This document shows, in pieces, positions 7,668 to 15,230 of a stretch of DNA of 17,019 nucleotides. The notes under the pieces are model-generated. The model was given only the letters and a program-made list of their open reading frames with translations. It searched no databases and was not told the origin of the DNA. The stretch comes from Anaerolineae bacterium (GTDB taxonomy: Bacteria > Chloroflexota > Anaerolineae > J102). The DNA is taken from positions 1-17,019 of the forward strand of contig JALSPL010000095.1 in the NCBI GenBank assembly GCA_026985975.1, given 5' to 3'. The position numbers and the translations under genes are program-made. Position 1 is the stretch's first letter. The number at the start of each line of letters is the position of its first letter.

Positions 7668-8717
7668 ATGCCACAGCCAGCATCTCCCGTCTCCGCCCCA
7701 AAACAAAGCAAGCGCTCGAATCTGATCCCCATCATCATCATCGCCGTACTGCTGATAGCCACCGTGCTTTTTGTGGATGTCGGGCAGATGGTGCAGGTGA
7801 TGCTGCACACCAACTATGCCCTGGTATTGGCGGGGATGATCTTTCTGTTGGGCGGCATCGCACTCATCGATGTGCGGTGGTGGTATCTGCTGGGGCGGGA
7901 ACCAGCATTCAAACGACTGGCCCACGCCACCAATGCCAGCTATATCGTTCCCATCCTCACGCCCATTCCCAACTACATCAGCCGCGTGGTGATCACAGGC
8001 ATGGCCACCGAGGCCACGCTGCCCCAGGCCACCACCTCCATGATGGTCGAGCGCATGATCGCCCAGATTATGCGCATCACGATCATCGTGCTCACCATCT
8101 CGTTGGGCGTACAGTCCGCCATGACGACCGCGTCGATGATCCGCAGCATCGTTCTCTCGTTTGCGGTGCTGGCGGGCTATTTGCTGGCCATCCGCTATTC
8201 TGAACAAGTCATCGGCGGCGTGGATAACGGCCTCGCCAAAATCCCCCGCCTGAGCGAAAAGGCGCATGACAAAATCATCGCCATCATCCAGGACGCCCTG
8301 AGCGTGGATGTGGGCATGAAAGACCTGCTGCTGGCGCTGGGCATGACCATCGTGATGTGGACGCTGTTCTTTCTGTTCCATTTCATGGTGATTCTGGCCA
8401 TGCCCCTGGGCCTGGACATGCACAGCAACATCACCATCGCCCTGGGCGCGCTGGCCCTGACGCCGCCTTCGGCTCCGGCCATGCTGGGCATCTATCAGGT
8501 CTCGCAGGTGGGCCCGAATCTGGTGCTGCGTCTGGGCGCGCTGGAGCAACTGCTGCCCTATTCTCTGATGCTCTACTTCATCCAGGCCATCGTGTGGATG
8601 ATTTTGACGCTGTGGGGATTGAGAGAGCTGGACATGAGCTTTGTCGATCTGTTCCGCAGCAGCAAGTCGCAATCCGAAGCGCCTGAAGTGATAGAGGCCG
8701 CAGAAGGCGCAGGCTGA
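7668..8717 (+). CDS. UPF0104 / lysylphosphatidylglycerol synthase-type integral membrane protein
   Basis: This 349-residue protein has about seven or eight membrane segments and the look of the LPG-synthase transmembrane family (UPF0104, flippase-like). It keeps a loop with ISRVVITGMATEA followed by an ER pair (residues 128-129). Near residue 267 it has PPSAPAMLGIYQ, a degenerate form of the PxSPGGLGxxE motif. It lacks the soluble aminoacyl-transferase domain of MprF, so it is a stand-alone membrane domain; relatives are thought to move lipids or lipid-linked molecules. An in-frame stop at 7635-7637 limits any upstream extension. The ribosome site is weak (AGAG about 10 nt upstream). The 79-bp gap after the hydrolase gene has no clear terminator, so it may share that transcript. 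Confidence 0.91.
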   Translation: MPQPASPVSAPKQSKRSNLIPIIIIAVLLIATVLFVDVGQMVQVMLHTNYALVLAGMIFLLGGIALIDVRWWYLLGREPAFKRLAHATNASYIVPILTPIPNYISRVVITGMATEATLPQATTSMMVERMIAQIMRITIIVLTISLGVQSAMTTASMIRSIVLSFAVLAGYLLAIRYSEQVIGGVDNGLAKIPRLSEKAHDKIIAIIQDALSVDVGMKDLLLALGMTIVMWTLFFLFHFMVILAMPLGLDMHSNITIALGALALTPPSAPAMLGIYQVSQVGPNLVLRLGALEQLLPYSLMLYFIQAIVWMILTLWGLRELDMSFVDLFRSSKSQSEAPEVIEAAEGAG

Positions 8718-8749
8718 CGCCCGCCCATCCCTTTCATCGGAGTCATGCA

Positions 8750-9619
8750 ATGACAAAACGAATGCTTCTTTTTCCGGCGCTGGCGATAATCCTTCTCGCC
8801 CTTCTCGCCGGCTGCGCCGCCCCACAGCCCGCACAACAGCCGACGCCCGCGGCCACGCATCCCGCCGCAAAAACGCCCCGCACAGCCACGCCCGAATCCA
8901 TCGGCATTGCGCCCGAGGACATCACGCTGGATGATCAGGGATTGGTGCAGGCATGGCAGGCGGCGCTGGTTCCGGCCACGCCTTTCGATAATATGCACGC
9001 GCCGGGCCCTTCGGGCCTGCCGACGCACATTCAGGTGCTGTTCAACGGCGTCAGCGACCCCACAGCCCGCGAGCCGGGCGGGCCGGTCATCTACATCATC
9101 CCGGTGGACGCCTATCAGAGCATGTGGCGGGATCATGACAGCAGCGCCATTTCCGATCTGCTCAAGAAGATCAAAGCAGTCGACGCCCGGGCGACCGGGC
9201 CCAAACCGGTACGGGGGCTGCCGGTGCTGCCGATGGAAGAGACCTTCGGCGTGAATGACTTCGCCACGCAATTGCGCCCGGTCGGCGGCGATGACGCCAG
9301 TTTCAGCAAGACCGGCTTTCGCTTCGTGGGCCGCTTCGCCATGGTCGCCACGCCCGTCACCAATGCCGGGCTGCGTTACATTTATCAGGGATTCAGCGAC
9401 GACGGGCGGTATCTGGTGGCCTTTTTCTTCCCCGTCCGCACCGACGTTCTGCCCGATGACCTGGAAGCCGTGTCCACCGAGGACACAGACGCCTTCAACA
9501 GCAACGGTCTTGGCTATCTTGCCGACAAAGCCGCGGCGCTGGATGAATTGCCGTCCGCTGCCTGGACGCCTGATCTCTCGAAGCTGGACGCGCTGATCGC
9601 GTCATTGGCCGTCAAGTAG
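8750..9619 (+). CDS. Lipoprotein of unknown function
   Basis: CGGAG (8738-8742) precedes this ATG. The signal peptide ends in a clean lipobox, LLAGC, with Cys22 as the likely lipidated residue. A Pro/Ala/Thr linker (about 23-50) leads to a globular domain. The segment around residues 189-229 (GFRFVGRF...GLRYIYQGFSDDGRYLVAFFFPV) resembles an uncharacterised extracellular module I associate with META-domain proteins of Chloroflexota. That recollection is from memory and unverified. No catalytic motif is seen and there is no META domain in this copy. It lies 32 bp after the UPF0104-type gene and is the last + strand gene before the convergent junction. Confidence 0.88.
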   Translation: MTKRMLLFPALAIILLALLAGCAAPQPAQQPTPAATHPAAKTPRTATPESIGIAPEDITLDDQGLVQAWQAALVPATPFDNMHAPGPSGLPTHIQVLFNGVSDPTAREPGGPVIYIIPVDAYQSMWRDHDSSAISDLLKKIKAVDARATGPKPVRGLPVLPMEETFGVNDFATQLRPVGGDDASFSKTGFRFVGRFAMVATPVTNAGLRYIYQGFSDDGRYLVAFFFPVRTDVLPDDLEAVSTEDTDAFNSNGLGYLADKAAALDELPSAAWTPDLSKLDALIASLAVK

Positions 9620-9665
9620 TCTCGTGCGGTGATGCCCCATATCTTACAAAAGCCGCGTCGGCCGT

Positions 9666-9698
9666 AGACTTTCGAGGTCTGCGAGACCTCGAAAGTCT
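9666..9698. repeat. Perfect 15-bp-stem hairpin between convergent genes
   Basis: AGACTTTCGAGGTCT (9666-9680) and AGACCTCGAAAGTCT (9684-9698) are perfect reverse complements around a 3-nt loop (GCG). The hairpin lies 46 bp after the small lipoprotein stop and 34 bp after the CHAD gene stop on the other strand. It could therefore act for both converging transcripts. Neither side has a T-tract, so a classical intrinsic terminator is unlikely. An RNA 3'-end stabiliser, a barrier to convergent transcription or a dispersed hairpin repeat fit better. Confidence 0.7.
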
Positions 9699-9732
9699 GG
9701 TGGAGCGGTGGCAAGCGGGCACTTATGGGCAA

Positions 9733-10650
9733 TCACCGCGTCTCGTCCCGCCACGCCCGCCAATAGGCCTGCATACGATCCACAAAATCGCCCGGTTTTT
9801 CGGCATAGAGGCGCACGCCCAGGCCGAAACTCCGGGCTTCCAATTCCTCTCGATACGCTTCGATCAGGCGCACGGTCTTGCCCTGCTCCGCCCCTCGCAG
9901 CCGCAGTTCGGGGTGTTCGGTCAAGGTGCGGTGCAGCTCCGCCAGATCGTGATCCACCCCCAGCGCTTCTGATAACGCAACCAATTCTTCGGTGACGCCG
10001 GAGAGAACCGGCGGCCAGGCGGGCGAGAGGATGCGCACATGATAACGCAGATATTTGACCCGCTTGCGCCATTCATGAAAATGAGCCGCTGCGGGTTCCT
10101 GGCGGCAGCGGATGAGCCCGCGGCGGCCGCGGGCGTAGACGCGGCGCAGCCCCCGGGCGGGGAAATGATTGCCATGCAACGGCAGGGCTGCGATGAGCGC
10201 CCGCCCGCGCTGCAACTCGGCGGCCACATGGCGAAACAACGTCTTTTGCGGCACGACCTGATCTCGCAGCGCCTGATGATGCGCCCGCAGCCGGGCCGCC
10301 AGCCGCTGCACTTCCGCCTCGGAAAACTGTTGCGGAAAACGCTCGTGCACTTTCTCCAGGGTCTCGGAGAGCACGGCGCTGGTGCGGATATCGGAAAGCT
10401 GACGTCCGGCGTCTCGGAAAAGCGCATTCAACTCGCCGAATCGCCTTTCGCCGATATCATCCCGCACCAGCCGCAGGACGCCGCGCACGCGCTTGAAGCA
10501 TTTGCGGGCGTCGTGCACGGCGGGGTCCACATCCAGCCCGGGCGTGGTGAGCCGCCATATCGCCCGATCCGTCTGCTCCAGCAGGATGCGTTTGATCTCG
10601 GAGGAAAAAGCGTGTCCGGGACGATGTTCAAAAAGGGCGTCGGGAGTCAT
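9733..10650 (-). CDS. CHAD-domain protein
   Basis: The CHAD (conserved histidine alpha-helical) domain fills the 305-residue protein. Its two His/Arg/Lys-rich signature helices are VHDARKCFKRVR (His46) and FHEWRKRVKYLRYH (His192), with DHDLAELH further on (His234). CHAD domains bind polyphosphate, and proteins carrying them can associate with polyphosphate granules. There is no CYTH phosphatase domain here, so this is a stand-alone CHAD protein. I chose the ATG at 10650 rather than a start at 10770. The longer form would overlap the upstream phospholipase-like gene by about 90 bp and add a low-complexity, non-family N-terminus. The gap to that gene is 31 bp, so co-transcription is likely. Confidence 0.9.
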   Translation of the reverse strand: MTPDALFEHRPGHAFSSEIKRILLEQTDRAIWRLTTPGLDVDPAVHDARKCFKRVRGVLRLVRDDIGERRFGELNALFRDAGRQLSDIRTSAVLSETLEKVHERFPQQFSEAEVQRLAARLRAHHQALRDQVVPQKTLFRHVAAELQRGRALIAALPLHGNHFPARGLRRVYARGRRGLIRCRQEPAAAHFHEWRKRVKYLRYHVRILSPAWPPVLSGVTEELVALSEALGVDHDLAELHRTLTEHPELRLRGAEQGKTVRLIEAYREELEARSFGLGVRLYAEKPGDFVDRMQAYWRAWRDETR

Positions 10651-10681
10651 GAGGCGTGAAAGCGTGAGAACGTAAAGGGGG

Positions 10682-12670
10682 TCAATCGGGGATGCGCCAG
10701 GACGCGGGAACGGGCGCGTGCAGGGAGCCTGTTTCCCAGTCCGCGTCGAAAACGGCTTTGAGATAATCATAGGCCTGGGCGCTTTGCAGAGCCAGGCCCA
10801 TCTCGCGGTTGAGTTTGTTGCTGGCTTCGCTGCCGTTCATCGAGGCGGCCACAATCCAGCGCCTGTCTCCCAGAGCCAGCAGGTGCAGCTTGGCGTGCAG
10901 ACCGGCTCCGGCGGGATTGCCGCGGCGGGCGATCAAGTCCAGGCCCTCGGAGCGGGCGATGTCATTGACGTAGGCGACGGTGTTGCGATTGCTGCGGGCT
11001 TGCTGGGAAAAATCGAAAAAGCTGTCCAGCAGAATGCGGACGCGGGCCCCGCGGCGGGCAGCGGCGATGAGCGCTTCCAGACGCACGTTGGGATCATCGG
11101 CGGCGTTGCCATCGGTGGCGCCCCAGTAAGGATGTTCGTAAAGCTGCTGGGTGAGGATGACGTCGCCTGGCCCGGCGCGGTTGATCAGATCCAGCAGCGG
11201 GCTGGGAAAGAGGCTGGTTTCGGGCGAGGTGAAGAGGGCCGCGGCCGTGGCGTCAGTCAGATGCAACGGCTGCGGGAAAAGCACGCGATAGCCTTGCAGA
11301 TCTGCAGCCGGTGGCGGGGCGTAGCCGGGAGGCGGCGCGCCATAGACGGGATGACCGGCCTGCCAGGGATAGATGTCGGTGTGGGCGTCGTCATCGTCCA
11401 GACGATAAATCATCGCTGCCCGGGCCGCGAGGGCCGGGTCCTGGATGATGACGGCGTAGCCGCGGCGGCCCAGGGTGTCGCCGTCGGCCGCGTCCTCGGG
11501 CATGCTGGAAGGTTTGAAATTCTCGGTGCTGAGCAGCAGCGTATCGTCATCGATGATCGCGAATTTGCTGTGCTGGTAGGGATAGCGATCATGGGCGTCG
11601 TCCACATCGTTGACCATGAAATGCACCCGGACGCCCGCCTGCGACAGTTGCTGTGCGGCCCAGCGCGTCTCGTCGACGAGCCCGCCCACCGGCCCGCCCT
11701 CCAGCAGCACATGCACGGTCACGCCCGCCCGCGCCCGCTCGGCCAGCGTCGCCACCAGGCCGGGATGGGTGAGTTCGTAGGTTTCCAGCAGGATGCTGCT
11801 CTGGGCGGCGGCGAGGCCATCGCGGATGGCGGCGAAAGCGTTGTCGGGCGTGATCAGCACGGTGGCGGCCCGGGGCTGCGACCAGGTTGTCAGCAGGGGC
11901 TGGGCCAGCCGGTGCAGGGCCCAGCCGGGATAAGCGGTGCGGCGGCCCTTGAGGGGATTGCGATTGCCCTGAGCCCAATCGGTGACCGTATCGCTGTCGG
12001 GCAGGCGGGGCAGGCCCGTGGCGACGTCGAAAAGCCGGTAATAGACCTGACCTTCGCTGGCGAATCTGTTGCTGGGTTGATAGGGCTGCAGGGCTGGCCC
12101 TGACCAGCCTTCGATGCCCACATCGCCCTGCTCATACACCACCGCATCGACCAGAACGCCGTCGGGCGTGAAGAGTTGCAATTCATCGCCGTCATTGTTG
12201 AGATCCGGAATGACGCCCGAGGCGTTGGGCACATCGGGATCGGTGTCGGACTGGTATTCGCAATCGGGCTTCTGCGCCCACACCCGCTGGAAGGCGACGG
12301 CCTGCCGCGTGCACCAGATGGTTTGTCCGGGCGCAAGAAGCAGATAGGGCAGAGTCAGCGCCCCCTCGCCATCGGTCACCCGCCATCCGCCCAGAAACAA
12401 CGGGCCCGCGCCTATGTTTTGGATGGCGAAGCCTTCGTCCTCATCTTGCAGCGACAGGCCGTCGGGAACGAAGGCGCTGAACAGGGCCTGAGGCGGCGCG
12501 CCAACCGCGGTCAGCCTGACGATCATGGGCAGGAACATGCGGCCGGATACTGCGTCCGCCCGGAGCGTGGCTTGCGGCGCGTGCATCTGCGGCTGGGCCG
12601 CGGCCAGCCCGCTCAGGGCCAGCAGCGCCGAGAGCATCAACAAGACAGCAAAAATCAGGCGTTTCGACAT
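10682..12670 (-). CDS. Exported lamin-tail / phospholipase D-like protein
   Basis: GGAGG lies 6 nt upstream of the ATG (+ strand 12677-12681). A signal peptide covers about residues 1-25 (LSALLALSGLAAA). Residues about 60-240 look like a lamin-tail domain (FAIQNIGAGPLFLGGWRV; DGDELQLFTPDGVLVDAVVY). Two PLD-like halves follow. The first has a complete HKD motif (His367, Lys369, Asp374 in HSKFAIID). The second has His592 and Lys594 in LHAKLHLLALGD, but the Asp falls seven residues after Lys instead of four. The downstream GSEASNKLNREMG pattern is typical of the family. PLD-family enzymes hydrolyse or transfer phosphodiester bonds using both halves. Lamin-tail domains often accompany secreted nucleases or phosphoesterases, so extracellular nucleic acid or lipid is a reasonable but unproven substrate. 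Confidence 0.92.
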   Translation of the reverse strand: MSKRLIFAVLLMLSALLALSGLAAAQPQMHAPQATLRADAVSGRMFLPMIVRLTAVGAPPQALFSAFVPDGLSLQDEDEGFAIQNIGAGPLFLGGWRVTDGEGALTLPYLLLAPGQTIWCTRQAVAFQRVWAQKPDCEYQSDTDPDVPNASGVIPDLNNDGDELQLFTPDGVLVDAVVYEQGDVGIEGWSGPALQPYQPSNRFASEGQVYYRLFDVATGLPRLPDSDTVTDWAQGNRNPLKGRRTAYPGWALHRLAQPLLTTWSQPRAATVLITPDNAFAAIRDGLAAAQSSILLETYELTHPGLVATLAERARAGVTVHVLLEGGPVGGLVDETRWAAQQLSQAGVRVHFMVNDVDDAHDRYPYQHSKFAIIDDDTLLLSTENFKPSSMPEDAADGDTLGRRGYAVIIQDPALAARAAMIYRLDDDDAHTDIYPWQAGHPVYGAPPPGYAPPPAADLQGYRVLFPQPLHLTDATAAALFTSPETSLFPSPLLDLINRAGPGDVILTQQLYEHPYWGATDGNAADDPNVRLEALIAAARRGARVRILLDSFFDFSQQARSNRNTVAYVNDIARSEGLDLIARRGNPAGAGLHAKLHLLALGDRRWIVAASMNGSEASNKLNREMGLALQSAQAYDYLKAVFDADWETGSLHAPVPASWRIPD

Positions 12671-12778
12671 AGGGGGCCTCCACCGACCGATGAAGATCGT
12701 CGTGGTTCAGTCTGTTGGGTTTGGAAAATGGCCTACGCCAGACGAGGATAAGCAACCGTTCAGCAAAATTTTGGGATG

Positions 12779-13669
12779 TCAGAAGGCGGTCAGGAGGGCC
12801 TGCAAGCGGGGAACCTGCGCCCGCATTTCCTCTTCGGTGAAGGTGGCCTCCCAGAACGCCCCGACGCCGCCGCATTCCAGCGATGTCACCCAGGGTTTTT
12901 GCCAGGCGCCGCTGCGTAGTTGCTGCGCGGCCCAGGCCATGATCGGCCAATCCTCATCGCTGAGGGGCAGGTGGTCGGTCATGCGGTGGGGCAGCCAGAC
13001 GCCGTCGGGCCCGATGTAGCTTTCGATGAGCTCGCGGCTCAGGCCGCTGGCCAGGGCGCGGTCGATCCAGTAATCATCGACGACCTGCATGCCGGTGACG
13101 TGGATCTCGCGGATGGCGTGCACGGGCAGGCGGTTGATGTAGTCGCGGTAGTCTTCGCCCAGACGCATGGCTGCGATGCGGGCGTGGGAGATATCGAAGA
13201 GGAAGCCGCAGCCGGTGGCCTGCACGACCTGCTTGGCGGTCTCGGCGTAAAAGGCGGGATGCAGGGGCTCGGGCCCGAGGTTGAAGCCGTTTTCCACGAT
13301 GACCATTTCCCGGCCAAAGCGGGCGATGACGGCCTCCACGTCCCGGATCAGATTTTCCTGGACGCCTTCGGCATGGGCGGGGTGTGAGCGATCGCGGGGG
13401 GCTTGCAGGTGCAGATTGAGATAGGGCGTGCCCGTATCGGCCAGTAGTTTCTCGAATTTGGCCCAGTTCGCGGGCTGTTTGGTCTCGCCATCCAGGGCGC
13501 CGCCCCGGCCCTCGCCCACGCCCAGGGGAAAATGAATGTAAACCGGATAGCGATCTTTGATGCGGGCGATAAGATCGGGCCAGGCCGGGCATTTGAACAC
13601 GTCGGGGGCGATAACGCCCTGATCGTAAAGTCGGGCGGCGGCGTTGGAGTAGTTGAGTCCGAATTTCAT
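12779..13669 (-). CDS. DUF692 / multinuclear non-heme iron oxidase (MNIO)-like TIM-barrel protein
   Basis: The 296-residue protein reads as a TIM barrel of the DUF692/MNIO group (relatives MbnB, TglH). Conserved-looking metal-ligand positions occur in order: His46 (VYIHFPLG), His87 (LNLHLQA), Glu126 (VENGFN), Asp159 and His162 (FLFDISHARIAA), Glu188 and His190 (EIHVTG), Asp232/His233 (DHLPLSDEDW) and Glu265 (SLECGG). Characterised MNIOs use iron to modify cysteine-containing peptides, usually with a partner protein and a precursor peptide; neither was recognised here. The chosen ATG overlaps the stop of the upstream GNAT gene (ATGA). A longer start would add a Pro/Arg-rich tail unlike the family. 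A non-redox sugar-isomerase-like TIM barrel is the main alternative. Family placement is good; function is inferred. Confidence 0.88.
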   Translation of the reverse strand: MKFGLNYSNAAARLYDQGVIAPDVFKCPAWPDLIARIKDRYPVYIHFPLGVGEGRGGALDGETKQPANWAKFEKLLADTGTPYLNLHLQAPRDRSHPAHAEGVQENLIRDVEAVIARFGREMVIVENGFNLGPEPLHPAFYAETAKQVVQATGCGFLFDISHARIAAMRLGEDYRDYINRLPVHAIREIHVTGMQVVDDYWIDRALASGLSRELIESYIGPDGVWLPHRMTDHLPLSDEDWPIMAWAAQQLRSGAWQKPWVTSLECGGVGAFWEATFTEEEMRAQVPRLQALLTAF

Positions 13670-14196
13670 GGCGGTGGTGGCGTCCTTGTGATGGGTTTGC
13701 GAAAGATGCCGAAACGCAGGCGTTTGCCGGCGACGGGCTGACGCAGGAGTTCGGGCGTGAGGTCGTAGCCCAGCTCCCGCCAGAAACGCACCAGTTCGGG
13801 TTGGTTGAGGGGGACGGCGGTGCGGATTTCGTTCATGTCGGTGGCGATGCGCAGCCATTCCGCCAGGATGCGCACAGCCCAGCGCCCGAGTTCATCCCGG
13901 GCCGCGGGCGTTTCATCCCGCAAAATCAGCGCCCCCAGCCAGAGCACGCCTTCGGCGGGATGATGAAAACGAAAATCCAGCGAGCCAATAATCATCTCAT
14001 CCCGCCACCAGATGGCCATAATGGCCCGATCGTCGTTTTCCAGCAACTGCTGGTAGTCGTTGGCGGCCTGGATGGGAGGTGCGGGCGCGCCGGTGAAGGC
14101 CAGGAAGTAGCCGGAGCTGGCCTCGTACATCTCCTGAAGCTCGACCAGCATCTCGGTGGTGACCGGTTTGAGCAGGATGGGCGGGGGCGAGCTCAT
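13666..14196 (-). CDS. GNAT-family N-acetyltransferase-like protein
   Basis: The 176-residue protein follows the GNAT order. It has an N-terminal helix pair (about 15-58), strands around AIMAIWWRDEMIIGSLDF (59-75) and WLGALILRD (86-94), and a long helix from about 98. The C-terminal signature is NQPELVRFWRELGYD (131-145), typical of GNAT motif B. The acetyl-CoA-binding loop is degenerate (PAARDELGRW instead of Q/RxxGxG/A), so activity is likely but not certain. The start overlaps the stop of the beta-helix gene by ATGA, with GAGAGG just upstream, and its stop overlaps the DUF692-like start the same way. The three genes are translationally coupled. The substrate is unknown. Confidence 0.87.
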   Translation of the reverse strand: MSSPPPILLKPVTTEMLVELQEMYEASSGYFLAFTGAPAPPIQAANDYQQLLENDDRAIMAIWWRDEMIIGSLDFRFHHPAEGVLWLGALILRDETPAARDELGRWAVRILAEWLRIATDMNEIRTAVPLNQPELVRFWRELGYDLTPELLRQPVAGKRLRFGIFRKPITRTPPPP

Positions 14197-14921
14197 AGCC
14201 TCTCAGCGTATTCGAAAGTCTGGCGGAGTTTGATGATGATGTCGGGCGGATAGTAGCCTTTGGGCAGGGAGGCGTTGGCGTAGACCAGGCTGCGGGGCCC
14301 GATGAGCGCGCCCGGATTCAACACGCTGTTGCATCCGATCTGGACGCCATCTCCCAGGATCGCGCCCAGCTTGGTCAGGCCTGTGTCGAAAAGCTCGTTT
14401 TCGATGCGGATCTGGAGGGTGGGGCGGCGGCCCGTGGCAGGATCTCTGACGCTGACCACGGTGAGATTGGATAATTTGACGCCGGCGCCCAGGTTCACGC
14501 CCCGGCCCAGGATGCTGTCTCCCACGTAATTGAAATGCGGGGCGAAAGCGCCCGAGAGCAGGATGCTATTTTTGATCTCGGTGGCGTGGCCCACCAGGGC
14601 CCCGGCGCCAATGAGAGCGTTGCTGCGAATGTAAGCGCCGTGGCGCACATGCGCGTCCGGGCCGATGTATGCGGGCCCGGCGATGAAAGCGCCCGGCTCC
14701 ACCACCGCGCCCGGACCGATGAAAATGTCATCGCCGGGGGCCAGAAAAGCGTCGGCGGCCACCGTGCCGAAAACCTGATGCCCCTTGCCCCCCACCAGCC
14801 GCTGCAAATACGCATTCAGCCGCGGCAATGCCTCCCACGCGTAGAGAACGCCGTCGAAGATATCGGCGCGAGGCTCCTGGCTCAGATCGAAAAAATCAGA
14901 CGGTGAAAGTGGCGCAGTCAT
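14193..14921 (-). CDS. Left-handed beta-helix acyltransferase, GlmU C-terminal-like, without nucleotidyltransferase domain
   Basis: The 242-residue protein has a short helical N-terminus (about 1-50) followed by hexapeptide repeats of the IGPGAVV, IGAGALV and LGAGVKL type (about 55-220), which form a left-handed beta helix. The stretch GHATEIKNS...APHFNYVGDSILGRGVNLGAG matches the acetyltransferase half of GlmU, and His129 occupies the place of the catalytic His. Unlike GlmU it has no N-terminal uridylyl/nucleotidyl transferase domain, so it is probably a stand-alone acyltransferase acting on a sugar phosphate or nucleotide sugar. It heads an operon with the GNAT and DUF692-like genes (ATGA overlap at its stop). 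A promoter-like sequence lies 40-68 bp upstream. The ribosome site is weak (GAGAGA). Confidence 0.91.
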   Translation of the reverse strand: MTAPLSPSDFFDLSQEPRADIFDGVLYAWEALPRLNAYLQRLVGGKGHQVFGTVAADAFLAPGDDIFIGPGAVVEPGAFIAGPAYIGPDAHVRHGAYIRSNALIGAGALVGHATEIKNSILLSGAFAPHFNYVGDSILGRGVNLGAGVKLSNLTVVSVRDPATGRRPTLQIRIENELFDTGLTKLGAILGDGVQIGCNSVLNPGALIGPRSLVYANASLPKGYYPPDIIIKLRQTFEYAERL

Positions 14922-14960
14922 GATGGATGTCTCTCAAGACGGAGTTTGTTTACTGCTCCC

Positions 14961-14989
14961 ATCATACACTGCCGCCCATCCGCAGCCAA
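14961..14989 (-). promoter_or_regulatory. Putative sigma70-type promoter of the three-gene operon
   Basis: On the - strand, TTGGCT (14989-14984) is followed 17 bp later by TATGAT (14966-14961). They match the -35 consensus at 4/6 and the -10 consensus at 5/6. The predicted transcript would start about 30-35 nt before the ATG at 14921. The -35 box overlaps a 6-bp-stem inverted repeat (14980-14998), a possible regulator-binding site. This is an assignment by eye. Confidence 0.5.
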
Positions 14990-15088
14990 ATTCTGCGGCC
15001 AGGATCAAACGCAGGGCGTGGATGGCGGTTTAGCGGTCCTCAAAAGATAAGGACTAACGTAGGCAGATGGGAAGCCGTTTGCCATCAA

Positions 15089-15189
15089 AACCTGACAGGT
15101 TCCCCGCCAGCCAGGCTGAATTCGCGACAAATGCGCTCGTAGCCAGCCCGTTCGGTGAGCCAACCCGGCGGCATGGAACCTGTCAGGTT
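15089..15189 (-). repeat. ~100-bp palindrome-ended repeat, copy 2 (inverted relative to copy 1)
   Basis: This copy has the same perfect 15-bp ends as copy 1 at 2064-2163 (AACCTGACAGGTTCC and GGAACCTGTCAGGTT). Its 71-bp interior aligns when reverse-complemented, with two extra bases and one missing relative to copy 1. On the - strand it can be read as a 29-codon-like frame beginning ATGCCGCCGGG, but copy 1 does not keep that frame, so it is not called a gene. It lies between the metallopeptidase terminator and the operon promoter. No target-site duplication is evident. Confidence 0.85.
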
Positions 15190-15230
15190 ATGCGCGGCGA
15201 AAACAGCCTGAATAGCTTCCCAAAGCATTA

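Noticed and set aside
7611..8870. 419-codon His/Gln/Asp-rich open frame on the - strand
   Set aside because: The composition is an artefact of reading transmembrane codons backwards. The + strand encodes a well-formed UPF0104-type membrane protein.
10651..10770. Longer start for the CHAD protein
   Set aside because: It would overlap the PLD-like gene by about 90 bp and add 40 residues unlike the family. The ATG at 10650 fits the domain start.
10718..12103. 461-codon open frame on the + strand opposite the PLD-like gene
   Set aside because: Its translation is Gly/Ala/Gln/Asp-rich without any domain, while the - strand carries a signal peptide and an HKD motif.
12764..12773. CAAAATTTTG palindrome between the DUF692-like and PLD-like genes
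   Set aside because: A 10-bp AT palindrome is too short, and I found no convincing promoter around it to call it an operator.
14205..14230. TCGAAAGTCTGGCGGAG resembling the right arm and flank of the 9666-9698 hairpin
   Set aside because: It lies inside the beta-helix coding sequence, has no partner arm, and the match is short enough to be chance.
15089..15189. Short peptide frame inside repeat copy 2 (MPPGWLTERAGYERICREF...)
   Set aside because: Copy 1 has indels and does not keep the frame, and no ribosome site is present. The conserved features are the palindromic ends.
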